From NCBI GenBank assembly GCA_002331485.1, contig DCYS01000029.1, positions 1 through 64,000 on the forward strand: a stretch of 64,000 nt of DNA. The letters are read 5' to 3'. The notes under the pieces were generated by a model that was not told the origin of the DNA, ran no database searches, and worked only from the letters and a program-made list of their open reading frames with translations. Both the position numbers and the translations under genes were made by a program. Source of the stretch: Flavobacteriales bacterium UBA2104 (GTDB lineage: Bacteria; Bacteroidota; Bacteroidia; Flavobacteriales_D; Crocinitomicaceae). Below, piece after piece: positions 1 to 9,251 of this stretch (position 1 is its first letter; every line of letters starts with the position of its first letter).

Positions 1-3000
1 TGCAACTACTCTACCATTCACATCGAAGATCTCTACTTTAAGAGCTGATGTGTTAGCAGGGTTAACAACGTTGATCACGTTCGTTGCAGGGTTTGGATAA
101 ACTGAAATTTCATTCAATTCTTCCTCACCAATTGACAACCAATCACATCCACCATCAACAATCACTTCTACAAGCGCCGTATCAGCAGGACATACTCCAT
201 TGGAAGTAACATAATCATAATTGTAACTACCTGGTATATTTGAAGCCGTTGGCTGTGAGTTTGGTAATGGATCATTAGATGGATCATACCATGTTCCACC
301 TAAATCAACGTTACCATTCAACCCATCAAACAAGTTGATTGGTTCATTCAAACAAACGGTTAACGATCCGTTTTGACCCGCCGAAGAAGGAGGGTAAACA
401 TTAATAGTTGCTACTGCCGTATCTTCTTGACACGCCCCTGGAACAATGTAGTACACCTCATAAGAATCAGTTGGAAGCAACAGAACATTTAACATCGTAT
501 CATTAACAATTAAGTCCTGATCTAATGGGAATTCCCAACGACCACCAACAGTCTGATTTATAGTGATCACATTATTCAAATCAACCAATGTATCCAAACG
601 ACATACATCCTCAGATCCATCAGCTCCTGCATCTCCGATACATGGTAAGATAGAAAATTCATCTACCGCGATATCAGTTTCAAAACCTGTACTCTTCACA
701 TTTAAGAATGCTATAGACACTGTATCATTAGTGTAAGCAGATAGAGAAAACGATGTGTCAAGCCACGCATCTGTATTCGCAGTTTGCTGTTGACCATAAA
801 TACGACCAATTGTGTCCCAAGAGAATCCATTATCATTAGATGCATAAACAGTCAATGAGTCAATATCTCCTCCAAACATATGGTAAGAGAACGTAACATA
901 TGGATCTGTGATATTGGAAAGGTCAATCTCAGGAGAGTAAAGGAAGGCACTATCATCAGCAACACCATTCGATCCCTCAGTAAAGAGATAATTTCCATTT
1001 CCAGAAACGTCCTGGCTCGGCCCTGTGCTTCCTGAACCAGTTGTACCAGTTCTAACTCCCCAGAAGAATCCACCATTACCAGGGTCTCTACCCCAACATT
1101 GACTTATTGTGTCATCAGTATTTCCGAAACCTATTCCAGATACCCAAACATCTCCATCGTCAAAATTCTCAACAACAGGAGCAGTAAATACTGAACAAAG
1201 TGTCAAGAAAGAAGTACTTCCCCATTCAGTAGTAGATCCTGATCCACAATCAGCGGCAACATAAACATCGTAATCTGTGTTCGGATCCAAACCAGTTATG
1301 ATAGCAAACGTATCTGTAACAGTAGTTGATCCAATTTCCGTACCCATTCCTGGTGTGAAACCTGGGGCACCCCATTCAACGATCCACTGAGTTTCAGAAG
1401 CTCCTGCATCCCAGCCTACTTCACCTCCGTCTGAAGTAATATCATTCATCACTAAATTCTGAGGACCATTTACATCATTAACTGTAAATGTATAAGTTGA
1501 ACTAAGATCAAGGTTATCATCCTGAACCACGACATTGTACGTTCCAGGAAGCAAATCAGTTGGTATTGGTCCAAAAGCACCTCCATCAACAGAGTATTGG
1601 AACGGTGTAACTCCACAAAGTGTATCAGTTACTTCAAAAGAACCTGTAGCAGAACCATTACAATTTACTGGTAGACCAGCAATCACAACATTTACGTCCA
1701 CCACCTCAACTACAACTGAATCCCTTGAACTTTCACAACCGTTTGATTGCTCTAGATAAAAAGTATATGTTCCAACAGTTGCACTAGGCATAACTGAAGT
1801 TCCTACAGCCTCAAGTGTTAGACCTGTACCTAATAGGGTTCCACCTGTAGCAGAATCATACCAATTCATTGTATAAGTACCAAATGGAACGTTATATGGA
1901 GTTATACCTGAATTACCATCTCCTGAACCAACAATCGTAAGATTTTCATCAAGAATGTCATAAGAACATTCTGTTGTAAATGAACCACCCTGTGCAGGAC
2001 TAGTTGTTAACTCAACTCCTTCTGGAACCGTGAACGTTTCCTGAGCTGCGCTACCACCTGTAAAAGTACCACCTACTGTAGCAATCAAGTTACCGTCAGC
2101 AAAAATATCTACTGTATTTCCATTCCATCCATCACCAAATGAATCGAACATATCTATCGTGTAAGTAAATGATTGACTCGATGAGAATTCACCTTCCAAT
2201 AAAATACTTGCCGAACCTGAACACTCAGTTCTGAAGCTATCAACTGGTGTTGGTGCATTCGGAATAAAGTCACCCATAGTAACTGTCACAGATGATGTTG
2301 AAGACCAACATTGAGTCACTGGGTCATAAGAAGCAACATAATAGGTGCCAGCAGTTGGTGCCGGATAAGGGCTTGTTGCTGGATCTGCTTGAGAAGTTCC
2401 AGTTGGATTAGTTCCCTGCCAATAATATTCTTCACCAGCTGGAGCTGCTGCAACTGTCAAGTTAGTACCTCCATCTAATTCACATGCCGGATCCTCATCT
2501 GGCACAGGTGCAGGAGGAGCAGAAGGCAAAGCAAAATTAGAAACAGTTATAGAAGATGATTGGCAAGACCAAGCACCCGTGTTTGGGTCAAATGCTCTCG
2601 CATAATATGTACCGTTTGTAAAAACCGTGTAAGGATCGGTACCTACATCAGCTGTAGACGTTCCATTCGCATCAGTACCTTGCCAATACCATTCAATACC
2701 CGCTGGAGGTGGTCCAGCTAAAGTTAAATCAGATCCAGTCGCACATGATGGCGGAGCAGGATCCTGAACTGGAGTTGGAGGTGCAGATGGGCCTGCAATT
2801 AAATTAACAGAGAATTCAACTGAAGAACCCCAGTTGTATGTAGCACATGGATCTAATGGAGTTGCTCCACCCTCTTCCTGGTTAATTCTAATTCTTGTAA
2901 CTCCGGGTACTGCAGTACAAGGAACTGTAAAAGTAAATGTAACAGGAGCATCCCATGGTGCAGTTCCTGGCGTACCAGAAGATTGACCAATAGACTCTGT

Positions 3001-3327
3001 AGCTGGATCGTAAACTTGATCACCATCAAAATCAATCCATGCTTCTCCAGCTCCTCCAAAGTTACCCCCACAAGTTCCGAATGTAACATCTATAGAATAC
3101 GTAGCATTTATTACATAATCAATAGTCTGAGCTGTCTGATCTTCAACTCCCGTAACTCCAGGACACCCTGTATAAGTTAAAGAGGTGGCATTTTCACCCG
3201 TTGCTGAAACGCCCTCAATATTCGAATCTGCAGTAGACGATGGACCACCAGCACAATACTGTGATAAACCATTCATACTACTACCGATACCAATAACGGT
3301 AAGAATAGTAAGTAATTTTTTCTTCAT
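1..3327 (-). CDS. Large secreted multidomain protein with T9SS sorting domain (C-terminus off the left edge)
   Basis: The frame is open from ATG 3327 to the left edge, giving 1109 codons without a stop; the end lies outside the window. Residues 1-22 form a signal peptide with predicted cleavage before Gln23. Residues about 45-180 resemble a GEVED domain (AWIDFDGD core). Two near-identical Ig-like repeats follow, each with a YYWQGT or WYWQGT block. Later come Ig/PKD-like modules, a fibronectin-III-like module and a MAM-like module (VENFDDGD start). The last visible residues (EISVYPNPATNVINVVNP) open a type A T9SS sorting domain. The likely role is a cell-surface or released adhesin-like protein. 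No enzymatic motif was seen. A -7 promoter element lies about 30 nt upstream. Family and localisation are well supported; the ligand is unknown. Confidence 0.9.
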   Translation of the reverse strand, partial: MKKKLLTILTVIGIGSSMNGLSQYCAGGPSSTADSNIEGVSATGENATSLTYTGCPGVTGVEDQTAQTIDYVINATYSIDVTFGTCGGNFGGAGEAWIDFDGDQVYDPATESIGQSSGTPGTAPWDAPVTFTFTVPCTAVPGVTRIRINQEEGGATPLDPCATYNWGSSVEFSVNLIAGPSAPPTPVQDPAPPSCATGSDLTLAGPPPAGIEWYWQGTDANGTSTADVGTDPYTVFTNGTYYARAFDPNTGAWSCQSSSITVSNFALPSAPPAPVPDEDPACELDGGTNLTVAAAPAGEEYYWQGTNPTGTSQADPATSPYPAPTAGTYYVASYDPVTQCWSSTSSVTVTMGDFIPNAPTPVDSFRTECSGSASILLEGEFSSSQSFTYTIDMFDSFGDGWNGNTVDIFADGNLIATVGGTFTGGSAAQETFTVPEGVELTTSPAQGGSFTTECSYDILDENLTIVGSGDGNSGITPYNVPFGTYTMNWYDSATGGTLLGTGLTLEAVGTSVMPSATVGTYTFYLEQSNGCESSRDSVVVEVVDVNVVIAGLPVNCNGSATGSFEVTDTLCGVTPFQYSVDGGAFGPIPTDLLPGTYNVVVQDDNLDLSSTYTFTVNDVNGPQNLVMNDITSDGGEVGWDAGASETQWIVEWGAPGFTPGMGTEIGSTTVTDTFAIITGLDPNTDYDVYVAADCGSGSTTEWGSTSFLTLCSVFTAPVVENFDDGDVWVSGIGFGNTDDTISQCWGRDPGNGGFFWGVRTGTTGSGSTGPSQDVSGNGNYLFTEGSNGVADDSAFLYSPEIDLSNITDPYVTFSYHMFGGDIDSLTVYASNDNGFSWDTIGRIYGQQQTANTDAWLDTSFSLSAYTNDTVSIAFLNVKSTGFETDIAVDEFSILPCIGDAGADGSEDVCRLDTLVDLNNVITINQTVGGRWEFPLDQDLIVNDTMLNVLLLPTDSYEVYYIVPGACQEDTAVATINVYPPSSAGQNGSLTVCLNEPINLFDGLNGNVDLGGTWYDPSNDPLPNSQPTASNIPGSYNYDYVTSNGVCPADTALVEVIVDGGCDWLSIGEEELNEISVYPNPATNVINVVNPANTSALKVEIFDVNGRVVA

Positions 3328-3357
3328 AAACCTAGTTTTTAGTTAATTGTTAACGCA

Positions 3358-3365
3358 CAAATTTA
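3358..3365 (-). promoter_or_regulatory. Bacteroidetes -7 promoter element
   Basis: TAAATTTG matches TAnnTTTG exactly and sits 31-38 nt upstream of the start of the large secreted protein. No convincing -33 TTG was seen. Confidence 0.5.
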
Positions 3366-3454
3366 ACTAATTTAACTTAGATCGAAAAAAATTCGCTTAA
3401 TGAATTGATTCAGTCGACGAAATCCTTAATACACTGTGCGTGTGAAGGTTCAAA

Positions 3455-4240
3455 CTATAATGATTTTGTTCTACCTCCATCAACCGGTACATTGATCCCA
3501 TTGATGTAACTCGCTGAGGGACTGGCGAGAAAGGCAATCGCGTTTGCAACCTCTTCTGGTTGAGCGATTCGTTTCATAGGCGACATATTGGCCATATTTT
3601 CTAGAATCTCCTCGTAATCTAGTCCTGAAGATTTTGCTGCCTTGTTTTCAGCTATCGATTGAAGACGAACTGTATTTGTAGCACCTGGTAACACATTGTT
3701 AACCGTAATGTTATATTGACCAAGTTCATTTGCCATCGTTTTACTCCAATTGGCAACCGCACCTCGTACTGTATTCGATACTCCTAAACCATCTAATGGT
3801 TGCTTAACGCTCGTCGAAATAACATTGATAATTCTTCCATATCCCAATTCTTTCATCCCTGGATACAGAGCCTGAACCAGAATATGATTACATATCAAAT
3901 GTTGTTCAAAAGCAGATCTAAATTCATCAATATGAGCATCTTTTATTGGTCCACCTTTCGGTCCTCCCGTATTATTTAGAAGAATGTTCGTCTTGTTTTT
4001 TGATGACCAATCTTTAATTTTTTTAGAAAGTTCCTCTGGTTTCGAAAAGTCAGCAACTATATAGTCATGTTTTGCATTTGGCTTCAATTCCTTCAATACA
4101 GATTGTAATTTCTCTTCATTTCTAGCCACTAAAGTGACCGAAGCTCCCATCTCCGCTAATTGAACAGCACTTGCTTTACCAATTCCTTGTGTACTACCAC
4201 AAACTACAGCGTGTTTTCCTTCTAAACTATTATCCATCAT
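3455..4240 (-). CDS. SDR-family protein lacking the catalytic Tyr and Lys
   Basis: This 261-residue protein has a Rossmann fold of the short-chain dehydrogenase type. It keeps a nucleotide-binding motif GSTQGIG (15-21), LNNTGG (88-93) and a C-terminal PVDGG. In the catalytic segment Ser142 or Ser144 is present, but the positions expected for Tyr and Lys of YxxxK are Ser155 and Arg159 (SNTVR). It therefore belongs with beta-ketoacyl-ACP-reductase-like SDRs that do not match the catalytic tetrad. Two Met codons open the gene. The upstream neighbour is glmS, 5 nt away, so the two are almost surely co-transcribed. Substrate is unknown; a reduced or altered activity is inferred. Confidence 0.85.
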   Translation of the reverse strand: MMDNSLEGKHAVVCGSTQGIGKASAVQLAEMGASVTLVARNEEKLQSVLKELKPNAKHDYIVADFSKPEELSKKIKDWSSKNKTNILLNNTGGPKGGPIKDAHIDEFRSAFEQHLICNHILVQALYPGMKELGYGRIINVISTSVKQPLDGLGVSNTVRGAVANWSKTMANELGQYNITVNNVLPGATNTVRLQSIAENKAAKSSGLDYEEILENMANMSPMKRIAQPEEVANAIAFLASPSASYINGINVPVDGGRTKSL

Positions 4241-4245
4241 TAAAG

Positions 4246-6090
4246 TTATTCTACCGTTACAGATTTAGCTAAATTTCTAGGTTGATCAACATTACAACCT
4301 CTCATTACTGCGATATAATATGAAATTAACTGGAAAGGAATAGTCGTTAAGAGTGGAGATAAGTGTTCATCCGTATTAGGGATTTCAATCACATGATCTG
4401 CCATACCTTTCACTTGTGTATCTCCTTCCGTTACTATCGCTACAACTTTTCCTTTTCTAGCTTTTACTTCTTGAATGTTGCTTACTACCTTTTCGTAGGA
4501 AGTCCCTTTAGTAGCAATTACAAAAACAGGCATTTCCTCATCGATCAATGCAATAGGTCCATGTTTCATCTCAGCAGCTGGATAACCTTCTGCATGGATA
4601 TATGAAATCTCTTTGAGTTTAAGCGCTCCTTCTAAAGCTACCGGGAAAGAATTACCTCGACCAAGATAAAGAGCATTAGATGCATCTTTGTACTCCTTAG
4701 ACAACTCCTCAATATAGTCTGATGACTCTAATATCTTTGATACTTTTTCAGGAATCAGTTCAAGCTCAGTAATAATTCTTCTAAACTTCGCCTCATTTAG
4801 CGAGCCTTTATTTCTTGCAATGGCTAGTGCCATCAATGTCAGAACTGTTACCTGTGCTGTAAATGCTTTAGTCGATGCAACTCCTATTTCAGGTCCAGCA
4901 TGGGTATAAGATCCAGCATGTGTAATTCTTGAAATTGATGAACCTACCACATTACATATCCCTAGAATGGTCGCTCCTTTAGATTTTGCTAACTCCAGAG
5001 CAGCCAGCGTATCAGCCGTCTCTCCAGATTGAGAAATGGCAATAACAATATCACCTTCGTCAATAATTGGGTTTCTGTATCTAAATTCTGAAGCGTACTC
5101 CACCTCTACAGGAACTCTTGCAAGATCCTCGAATAAATACTCTCCAACCAATGCTGCATGCCAAGACGTTCCACATGCCACCATGATTATTCTATTTGCA
5201 CTGGCTAACTGTTTTTCATAATCCTTGATTCCACCAAGTCCAACCCAGCCGGTATCTACATTCAATCGACCTCGAAAACAATCTTGGATAGAATGTGGCT
5301 GTTCATGGATCTCTTTTAACATGAAATGCTCATATCCTCCTTTTTCTAAGGCTTCAAGCTGCAATTCAAGTTCTTGTATATAAGGTGTTTTCTCTTGATT
5401 TTGAATGTTGTAAAGGCGCAATCCCTTATTTCGTTCTACGATAGCAATTTCCTCATCTTCTAGATAAACTACCTCATTCGTGTATTCTACAATAGGAGTT
5501 GCATCAGAAGCTAAATAATAGTCTCCTTTCTTTCCAATACCTACAACAAGGGGACTACTCTTTCTGGCAGCAATTAATTGATCTGGATTATCCTTACTCA
5601 GAACCACGATCGCATATGCACCAATAACGTTATTCAATGCTAGTCTTACCGCTTCAGCTGTCGAAACTTTTTCGTGATCTTTGATATCCTGTATAAGATG
5701 AACTAATACTTCTGTATCCGTTTCACTTTCAAATTTGTGACCACGCGAAAGTAGACCTTCCTTAAGGATATCATAGTTTTCTATAATTCCATTATGGATC
5801 AAGGCTATATCTCCATTGCCCGATGTATGCGGATGCGCATTTATATCGTTTGGTAAACCGTGTGTGGCCCACCGAGTATGGCCTATACCTACAGTTCCTT
5901 CAGTATCCTGATTATCTGTAAAAGACTCCAGTTCAGCTACTTTTCCTTGACGCTTGTAGTTCTTTATCTCTCCATTTTCTAATAGAGCGATTCCTGCGCT
6001 ATCGTATCCACGATACTCTAGTCTTTTTAAACCTTTAAGAACAATTGGAAATGCCTGTTCCTGACCAATATAAGCAACTATTCCACACAT
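4246..6090 (-). CDS. glmS: Glutamine-fructose-6-phosphate aminotransferase (isomerizing)
   Basis: GlmS makes glucosamine-6-phosphate from fructose-6-phosphate and glutamine, the first step to UDP-GlcNAc for peptidoglycan and lipid A. The 614-residue length is typical. The protein starts MCGIVAYIG, so Cys2 becomes the N-terminal nucleophile of the glutaminase domain (about 1-230). Two SIS sugar-isomerase domains follow: ACGTSWHAA and ISQSGETADT in the first, LGRGNSFPVALEGALKLKE in the second. The C-terminus ends KSVTVE, as in the family. It lies between a DUF4270 lipoprotein (28 nt upstream) and the SDR gene (5 nt downstream). No glmS ribozyme was seen; the gene is inside an operon. Confidence 0.97.
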   Translation of the reverse strand: MCGIVAYIGQEQAFPIVLKGLKRLEYRGYDSAGIALLENGEIKNYKRQGKVAELESFTDNQDTEGTVGIGHTRWATHGLPNDINAHPHTSGNGDIALIHNGIIENYDILKEGLLSRGHKFESETDTEVLVHLIQDIKDHEKVSTAEAVRLALNNVIGAYAIVVLSKDNPDQLIAARKSSPLVVGIGKKGDYYLASDATPIVEYTNEVVYLEDEEIAIVERNKGLRLYNIQNQEKTPYIQELELQLEALEKGGYEHFMLKEIHEQPHSIQDCFRGRLNVDTGWVGLGGIKDYEKQLASANRIIMVACGTSWHAALVGEYLFEDLARVPVEVEYASEFRYRNPIIDEGDIVIAISQSGETADTLAALELAKSKGATILGICNVVGSSISRITHAGSYTHAGPEIGVASTKAFTAQVTVLTLMALAIARNKGSLNEAKFRRIITELELIPEKVSKILESSDYIEELSKEYKDASNALYLGRGNSFPVALEGALKLKEISYIHAEGYPAAEMKHGPIALIDEEMPVFVIATKGTSYEKVVSNIQEVKARKGKVVAIVTEGDTQVKGMADHVIEIPNTDEHLSPLLTTIPFQLISYYIAVMRGCNVDQPRNLAKSVTVE

Positions 6091-6118
6091 AAGCCTTCAG
6101 TAATTTTAGCGAAAGATA

Positions 6119-7435
6119 TTAAAGTTTTGTGTAAACAATATTCAATTTAGGGGCTTTTTTATTCAGTGTATTTGACCCGTTGAATATTATACGCTCAGTG
6201 GTTGTATTAAATAATCTTGGCGAAATAAACAACCCATTATTGTCCACCTCTCCATTCAACACATTCTGAACATAAGTACGAAGATTTATGGTGTACGATT
6301 TCTCTGTTTGACTGAAAGGGACACTTGCATCAACAATGTACTTTGTATCATCTCCATCAAACAAGCGCGAGCTAACTGAAATTTCGGAACTTGGGTATAA
6401 CTTATCTCCTGTAAAGTATGTCAAAGGTAATTCCAATGTAGCTTCGTGGATAATAATATCCTTCGGAAGATTATCAATTGAAGGGAAGTCGATCTTGGCT
6501 CTCGTAACAAAAGATTGAGCGAAGTATTCATCCTGACCTAAAGTCGAATCGTTTATTACTTGTTCAACTTGAGTGCCCGAATAATCAAATGTGACATTAT
6601 TAAAATCAACGGCATCATTTGTTATAATAAAGTCAAATTCTTCTTGTTCACCATTTACAGTATAATAAACAGTTAGCTTTGAATCAGACGTTGCAGACGT
6701 CAAATAGAAAACTCCCCCTTCGTTAGGGTTTTGCATTCCGTTGTTCACCTTTACGTGTAATCCTTTCAACCCATCCAGAAATGTCTCGTCATCGGCTGAA
6801 TTGGAAGCCAATACCAATAAGTCTCTAGCAAATGTTGTATCAATTGGAATTCTTAGCTGAGGATCTAAAGTATCATCACCTACTATTGCACCTGTCAGTG
6901 GATCCGGTGTGATCAAGCCCTCGTTATTAGCTGTCGGAACTAGCTGTTGAATATCTGTCGCAGCAGTTGAATAATGATAATAAGTTGAATCCCTTGTAAG
7001 CTCTTCAGTAACTTCGTAAACTTCAAAAAGTTGATCTGACAACTCTCCGTAATAACCACCAAACTCAAAAGCTAAAACACATGAATCGATCGCAACCTCA
7101 TTTAGATCTCCAAAATCAGGAGAAAAACCGGATAAGGTGATTTGAGTGTAGAATCCTGCATCCACCTGACCAAATACTGGATCATTATATGAGCCCAACA
7201 AATTGAACTGAGGATCCATTGACACGATCGAATCTTCCTCTTCAGTGTATGTGTAAAGCGCAAATGTATCTACTCCATCAGAACTCATTAGTGTGCCGGG
7301 AGGCAACGCATCAGATCCAACAGGATTACGTTTTTTCTTACAACTAACTCCTACAGAAAGGAGAATAAAAAAAGCAGCGGAAAGTAAAAAAACTTTCCGC
7401 CACGATAAATTATCAACTATTCTCGTTATTCTCAT
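6119..7435 (-). CDS. DUF4270 family lipoprotein
   Basis: This 438-residue protein begins with a basic N-terminus, a hydrophobic stretch and a lipobox ending at Cys32 (SVGVSC), followed by KKKR. It is therefore a predicted lipoprotein exported by Sec and anchored by signal peptidase II. The mature part resembles the Bacteroidetes DUF4270 family, including the early SYNDPVFGQVDAGFYTQ block. Function is not established. Its ATG overlaps the stop of the upstream GT5-like gene (ATGA), which implies translational coupling. The order GT5-like, DUF4270, glmS beside panC recurs in flavobacteria as far as I know, suggesting a link to envelope sugar supply; that link is inference. Confidence 0.88.
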   Translation of the reverse strand: MRITRIVDNLSWRKVFLLSAAFFILLSVGVSCKKKRNPVGSDALPPGTLMSSDGVDTFALYTYTEEEDSIVSMDPQFNLLGSYNDPVFGQVDAGFYTQITLSGFSPDFGDLNEVAIDSCVLAFEFGGYYGELSDQLFEVYEVTEELTRDSTYYHYSTAATDIQQLVPTANNEGLITPDPLTGAIVGDDTLDPQLRIPIDTTFARDLLVLASNSADDETFLDGLKGLHVKVNNGMQNPNEGGVFYLTSATSDSKLTVYYTVNGEQEEFDFIITNDAVDFNNVTFDYSGTQVEQVINDSTLGQDEYFAQSFVTRAKIDFPSIDNLPKDIIIHEATLELPLTYFTGDKLYPSSEISVSSRLFDGDDTKYIVDASVPFSQTEKSYTINLRTYVQNVLNGEVDNNGLFISPRLFNTTTERIIFNGSNTLNKKAPKLNIVYTKL

Positions 7436-8256
7436 TGAACTATCGCTTCTTCTTCAATCACTTTGTCAAAAAACTCACTCATGAGTTTTGGTTGAACTTC
7501 CTCTGACTCATATTCCATTTTAAGACCGGAACAATCGTCAAAAGACTTCTTCAACTCATCATTCAATGTTTCACTTCCCATTACAACTCCATCTGAATAT
7601 TTCATGGCCGCTTTGTTTAGGCTCGTGAAATCTCCCTCTTTGATCGAATCGATGATATCATCATTGAATCCTTCAAACTTAAGTTTCTCTGGGAATTTGC
7701 CATCCCAATTTTTGTTAAACTCATTATTATATAGAGAATAGACAACTTTTGTGTCTGCAAAATGAGGATCGTTGTTATAGATATCTTTAATGTACATTGG
7801 CATTAAAGACGTCATCCATCCATGGCAATGAATCACATCAGGCTTCCATCCTAACTTCTTCACTGTTTCAAGAACTCCTCTACAGAAGAACATTGAACGC
7901 TCGTCATTATCTTCAAATTCTTTGTCGTTCTCATCAGTAAGAACGGCTTTTCTTTTGAAATATTCTTCATTATCAATGAAATACACCTGCATTCTCGCAG
8001 TTGGTATAGAAGCTACTTTGATGATCAACGGGTGATCCATATCATCAATGATCAAATTCATCCCTGATAGACGAATAACCTCATGTAGCTGGTGTCTCCT
8101 CTCATTGATCACGCCAAATCTAGGCATGAACACTCTTATCTCTTTCCCGCTCTCTTGTACACCTTGCGGTAATTTTCTAGCTGTTGTAGAAATTTCTGTT
8201 TTTGGTAAAAATGGTGTGATTTCTTGCGAAACAAAAAGAATTCTCTTTTTTTCCAT
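7432..8256 (-). CDS. Orphan GT5 (glycogen/starch synthase N-terminal) domain protein
   Basis: At 274 residues this is only the N-terminal Rossmann half of a glycogen synthase, which normally has about 480 residues and two GT-B lobes. The start MEKKRILFVSQEITPF and the segment KPDVIHCHGW are clearly glycogen-synthase-like. The KTGGL motif that binds ADP-glucose is altered to KTEIS (19-23), and the second lobe is absent. Catalytic activity as a classical synthase is therefore doubtful. It is the first gene of the operon with DUF4270 and glmS, and it is divergent from panC. The acidic C-terminal tail may be a protein contact. It is often annotated as glycogen synthase. Confidence 0.85.
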   Translation of the reverse strand: MEKKRILFVSQEITPFLPKTEISTTARKLPQGVQESGKEIRVFMPRFGVINERRHQLHEVIRLSGMNLIIDDMDHPLIIKVASIPTARMQVYFIDNEEYFKRKAVLTDENDKEFEDNDERSMFFCRGVLETVKKLGWKPDVIHCHGWMTSLMPMYIKDIYNNDPHFADTKVVYSLYNNEFNKNWDGKFPEKLKFEGFNDDIIDSIKEGDFTSLNKAAMKYSDGVVMGSETLNDELKKSFDDCSGLKMEYESEEVQPKLMSEFFDKVIEEEAIVQ

Positions 8257-8281
8257 GAAAAGTATTTTGGTAAAACGTGTA

Positions 8282-8289
8282 CAAAAATA
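8282..8289 (-). promoter_or_regulatory. -7 promoter element for the GT5-DUF4270-glmS-SDR operon
   Basis: TATTTTTG on the minus strand matches TAnnTTTG exactly, 26-33 nt upstream of the GT5-like start. It shares the divergent region with the panC promoter. No clear -33 element. Confidence 0.5.
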
Positions 8290-8322
8290 TAAAAAAAAAT
8301 TCGGAATTTCGCTATAAAAGGA

Positions 8323-8330
8323 TAGATTTG
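8323..8330 (+). promoter_or_regulatory. -7 promoter element for panC-ribE
   Basis: TAGATTTG is an exact TAnnTTTG match ending 31 nt before the panC start codon. It gives a leader of about 25 nt and is compatible with the TTG start. Confidence 0.55.
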
Positions 8331-8361
8331 TCGATTCTCAGCGAAATAAGAAACAAGAAAT

Positions 8362-9228
8362 TTGGAGAGTTTTAGAACAATTGAATCGCTACAATCTGCG
8401 CTCACTTCATTAAAAAATCAAGGTAAGAAAATCGGATTTGTACCAACGATGGGTGCACTTCATGGTGGACACATCAAATTGGTTGAATATGCGCACAAAG
8501 AATGTGATGTTGTAGTTGTAAGTATTTTCGTGAATCCAACACAGTTTAATAACGCTGGAGACCTCGAAAAATACCCTAAACGCGAAAAGGAAGACCTTCA
8601 AATGCTTGAGGAGGCGAAATGTGACTTTGTGATCATCCCAAAAGTTGATGATGTATACCCTGAAGAATACCAAAAAAACACGATTGAGCTAGGGATAATT
8701 GATAAGGTTATGGAGGGAGAGTTCAGGCCAGGTCATTTTCAAGGTGTTGTTAACGTTGTTTCTCGTTTCTTTGAGATCATCCAACCAGACAAGGCCTATT
8801 TTGGAAATAAAGACTTCCAACAAGTTGCAGTTATAAAACTTATGGTTAAACAACTTAACTTACCAGTTGAAGTGGTGGGAGTTCCGACAAAAAGGCTTCC
8901 AAACGGACTAGCAATGAGTAGTAGAAATTACAGACTCTCAGAAAGTGAAGTTCAGGAATCATCAATCATATACAAGACATTAATTAAAGGAAGAGAATGG
9001 GCTAGCAAGTTTTCTCCAGCTGTTACACGTCAAAAGATGATCGATTATTTCCAGCAAGGGAATTTAAAACTGGAATACCTGCAGATCGTTCATCCCGAAA
9101 GCATGGAAGACCTTAATCAATACTGGGTGCCTGGTGCAATTGCAGGTATTGCTGCTTTCAGTGGTGATGTTAGATTGATCGATAATATGGAGTTAATTGA
9201 AGAACCACAAGAACTTCATACGCATTAA
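8362..9228 (+). CDS. panC: Pantoate-beta-alanine ligase (pantothenate synthetase)
   Basis: PanC joins pantoate and beta-alanine using ATP to make pantothenate, the coenzyme A precursor. The 288-residue protein has the HIGH-like ATP-binding motif in PTMGALHGGH (28-37), the FVNPTQF block, the FGNKDFQQ block and a GLAMSSRNYRLS signature, all typical of the family. The start is a TTG at 8362. An in-frame stop at 8347-8349 prevents a longer form, there is no ATG before the PTMGALHGGH motif, and the resulting N-terminus aligns with known PanC. ribE follows after 23 nt, so vitamin biosynthesis genes are co-transcribed. Confidence 0.96.
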   Translation: MESFRTIESLQSALTSLKNQGKKIGFVPTMGALHGGHIKLVEYAHKECDVVVVSIFVNPTQFNNAGDLEKYPKREKEDLQMLEEAKCDFVIIPKVDDVYPEEYQKNTIELGIIDKVMEGEFRPGHFQGVVNVVSRFFEIIQPDKAYFGNKDFQQVAVIKLMVKQLNLPVEVVGVPTKRLPNGLAMSSRNYRLSESEVQESSIIYKTLIKGREWASKFSPAVTRQKMIDYFQQGNLKLEYLQIVHPESMEDLNQYWVPGAIAGIAAFSGDVRLIDNMELIEEPQELHTH

Positions 9229-9251
9229 ATTGTTTCAACAAGAAAAGAGGC

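Noticed and set aside
4100..6200. glmS ribozyme or riboswitch upstream of glmS
   Set aside because: glmS is internal to an operon with only 28 nt between it and the DUF4270 gene; there is no room for such an element.
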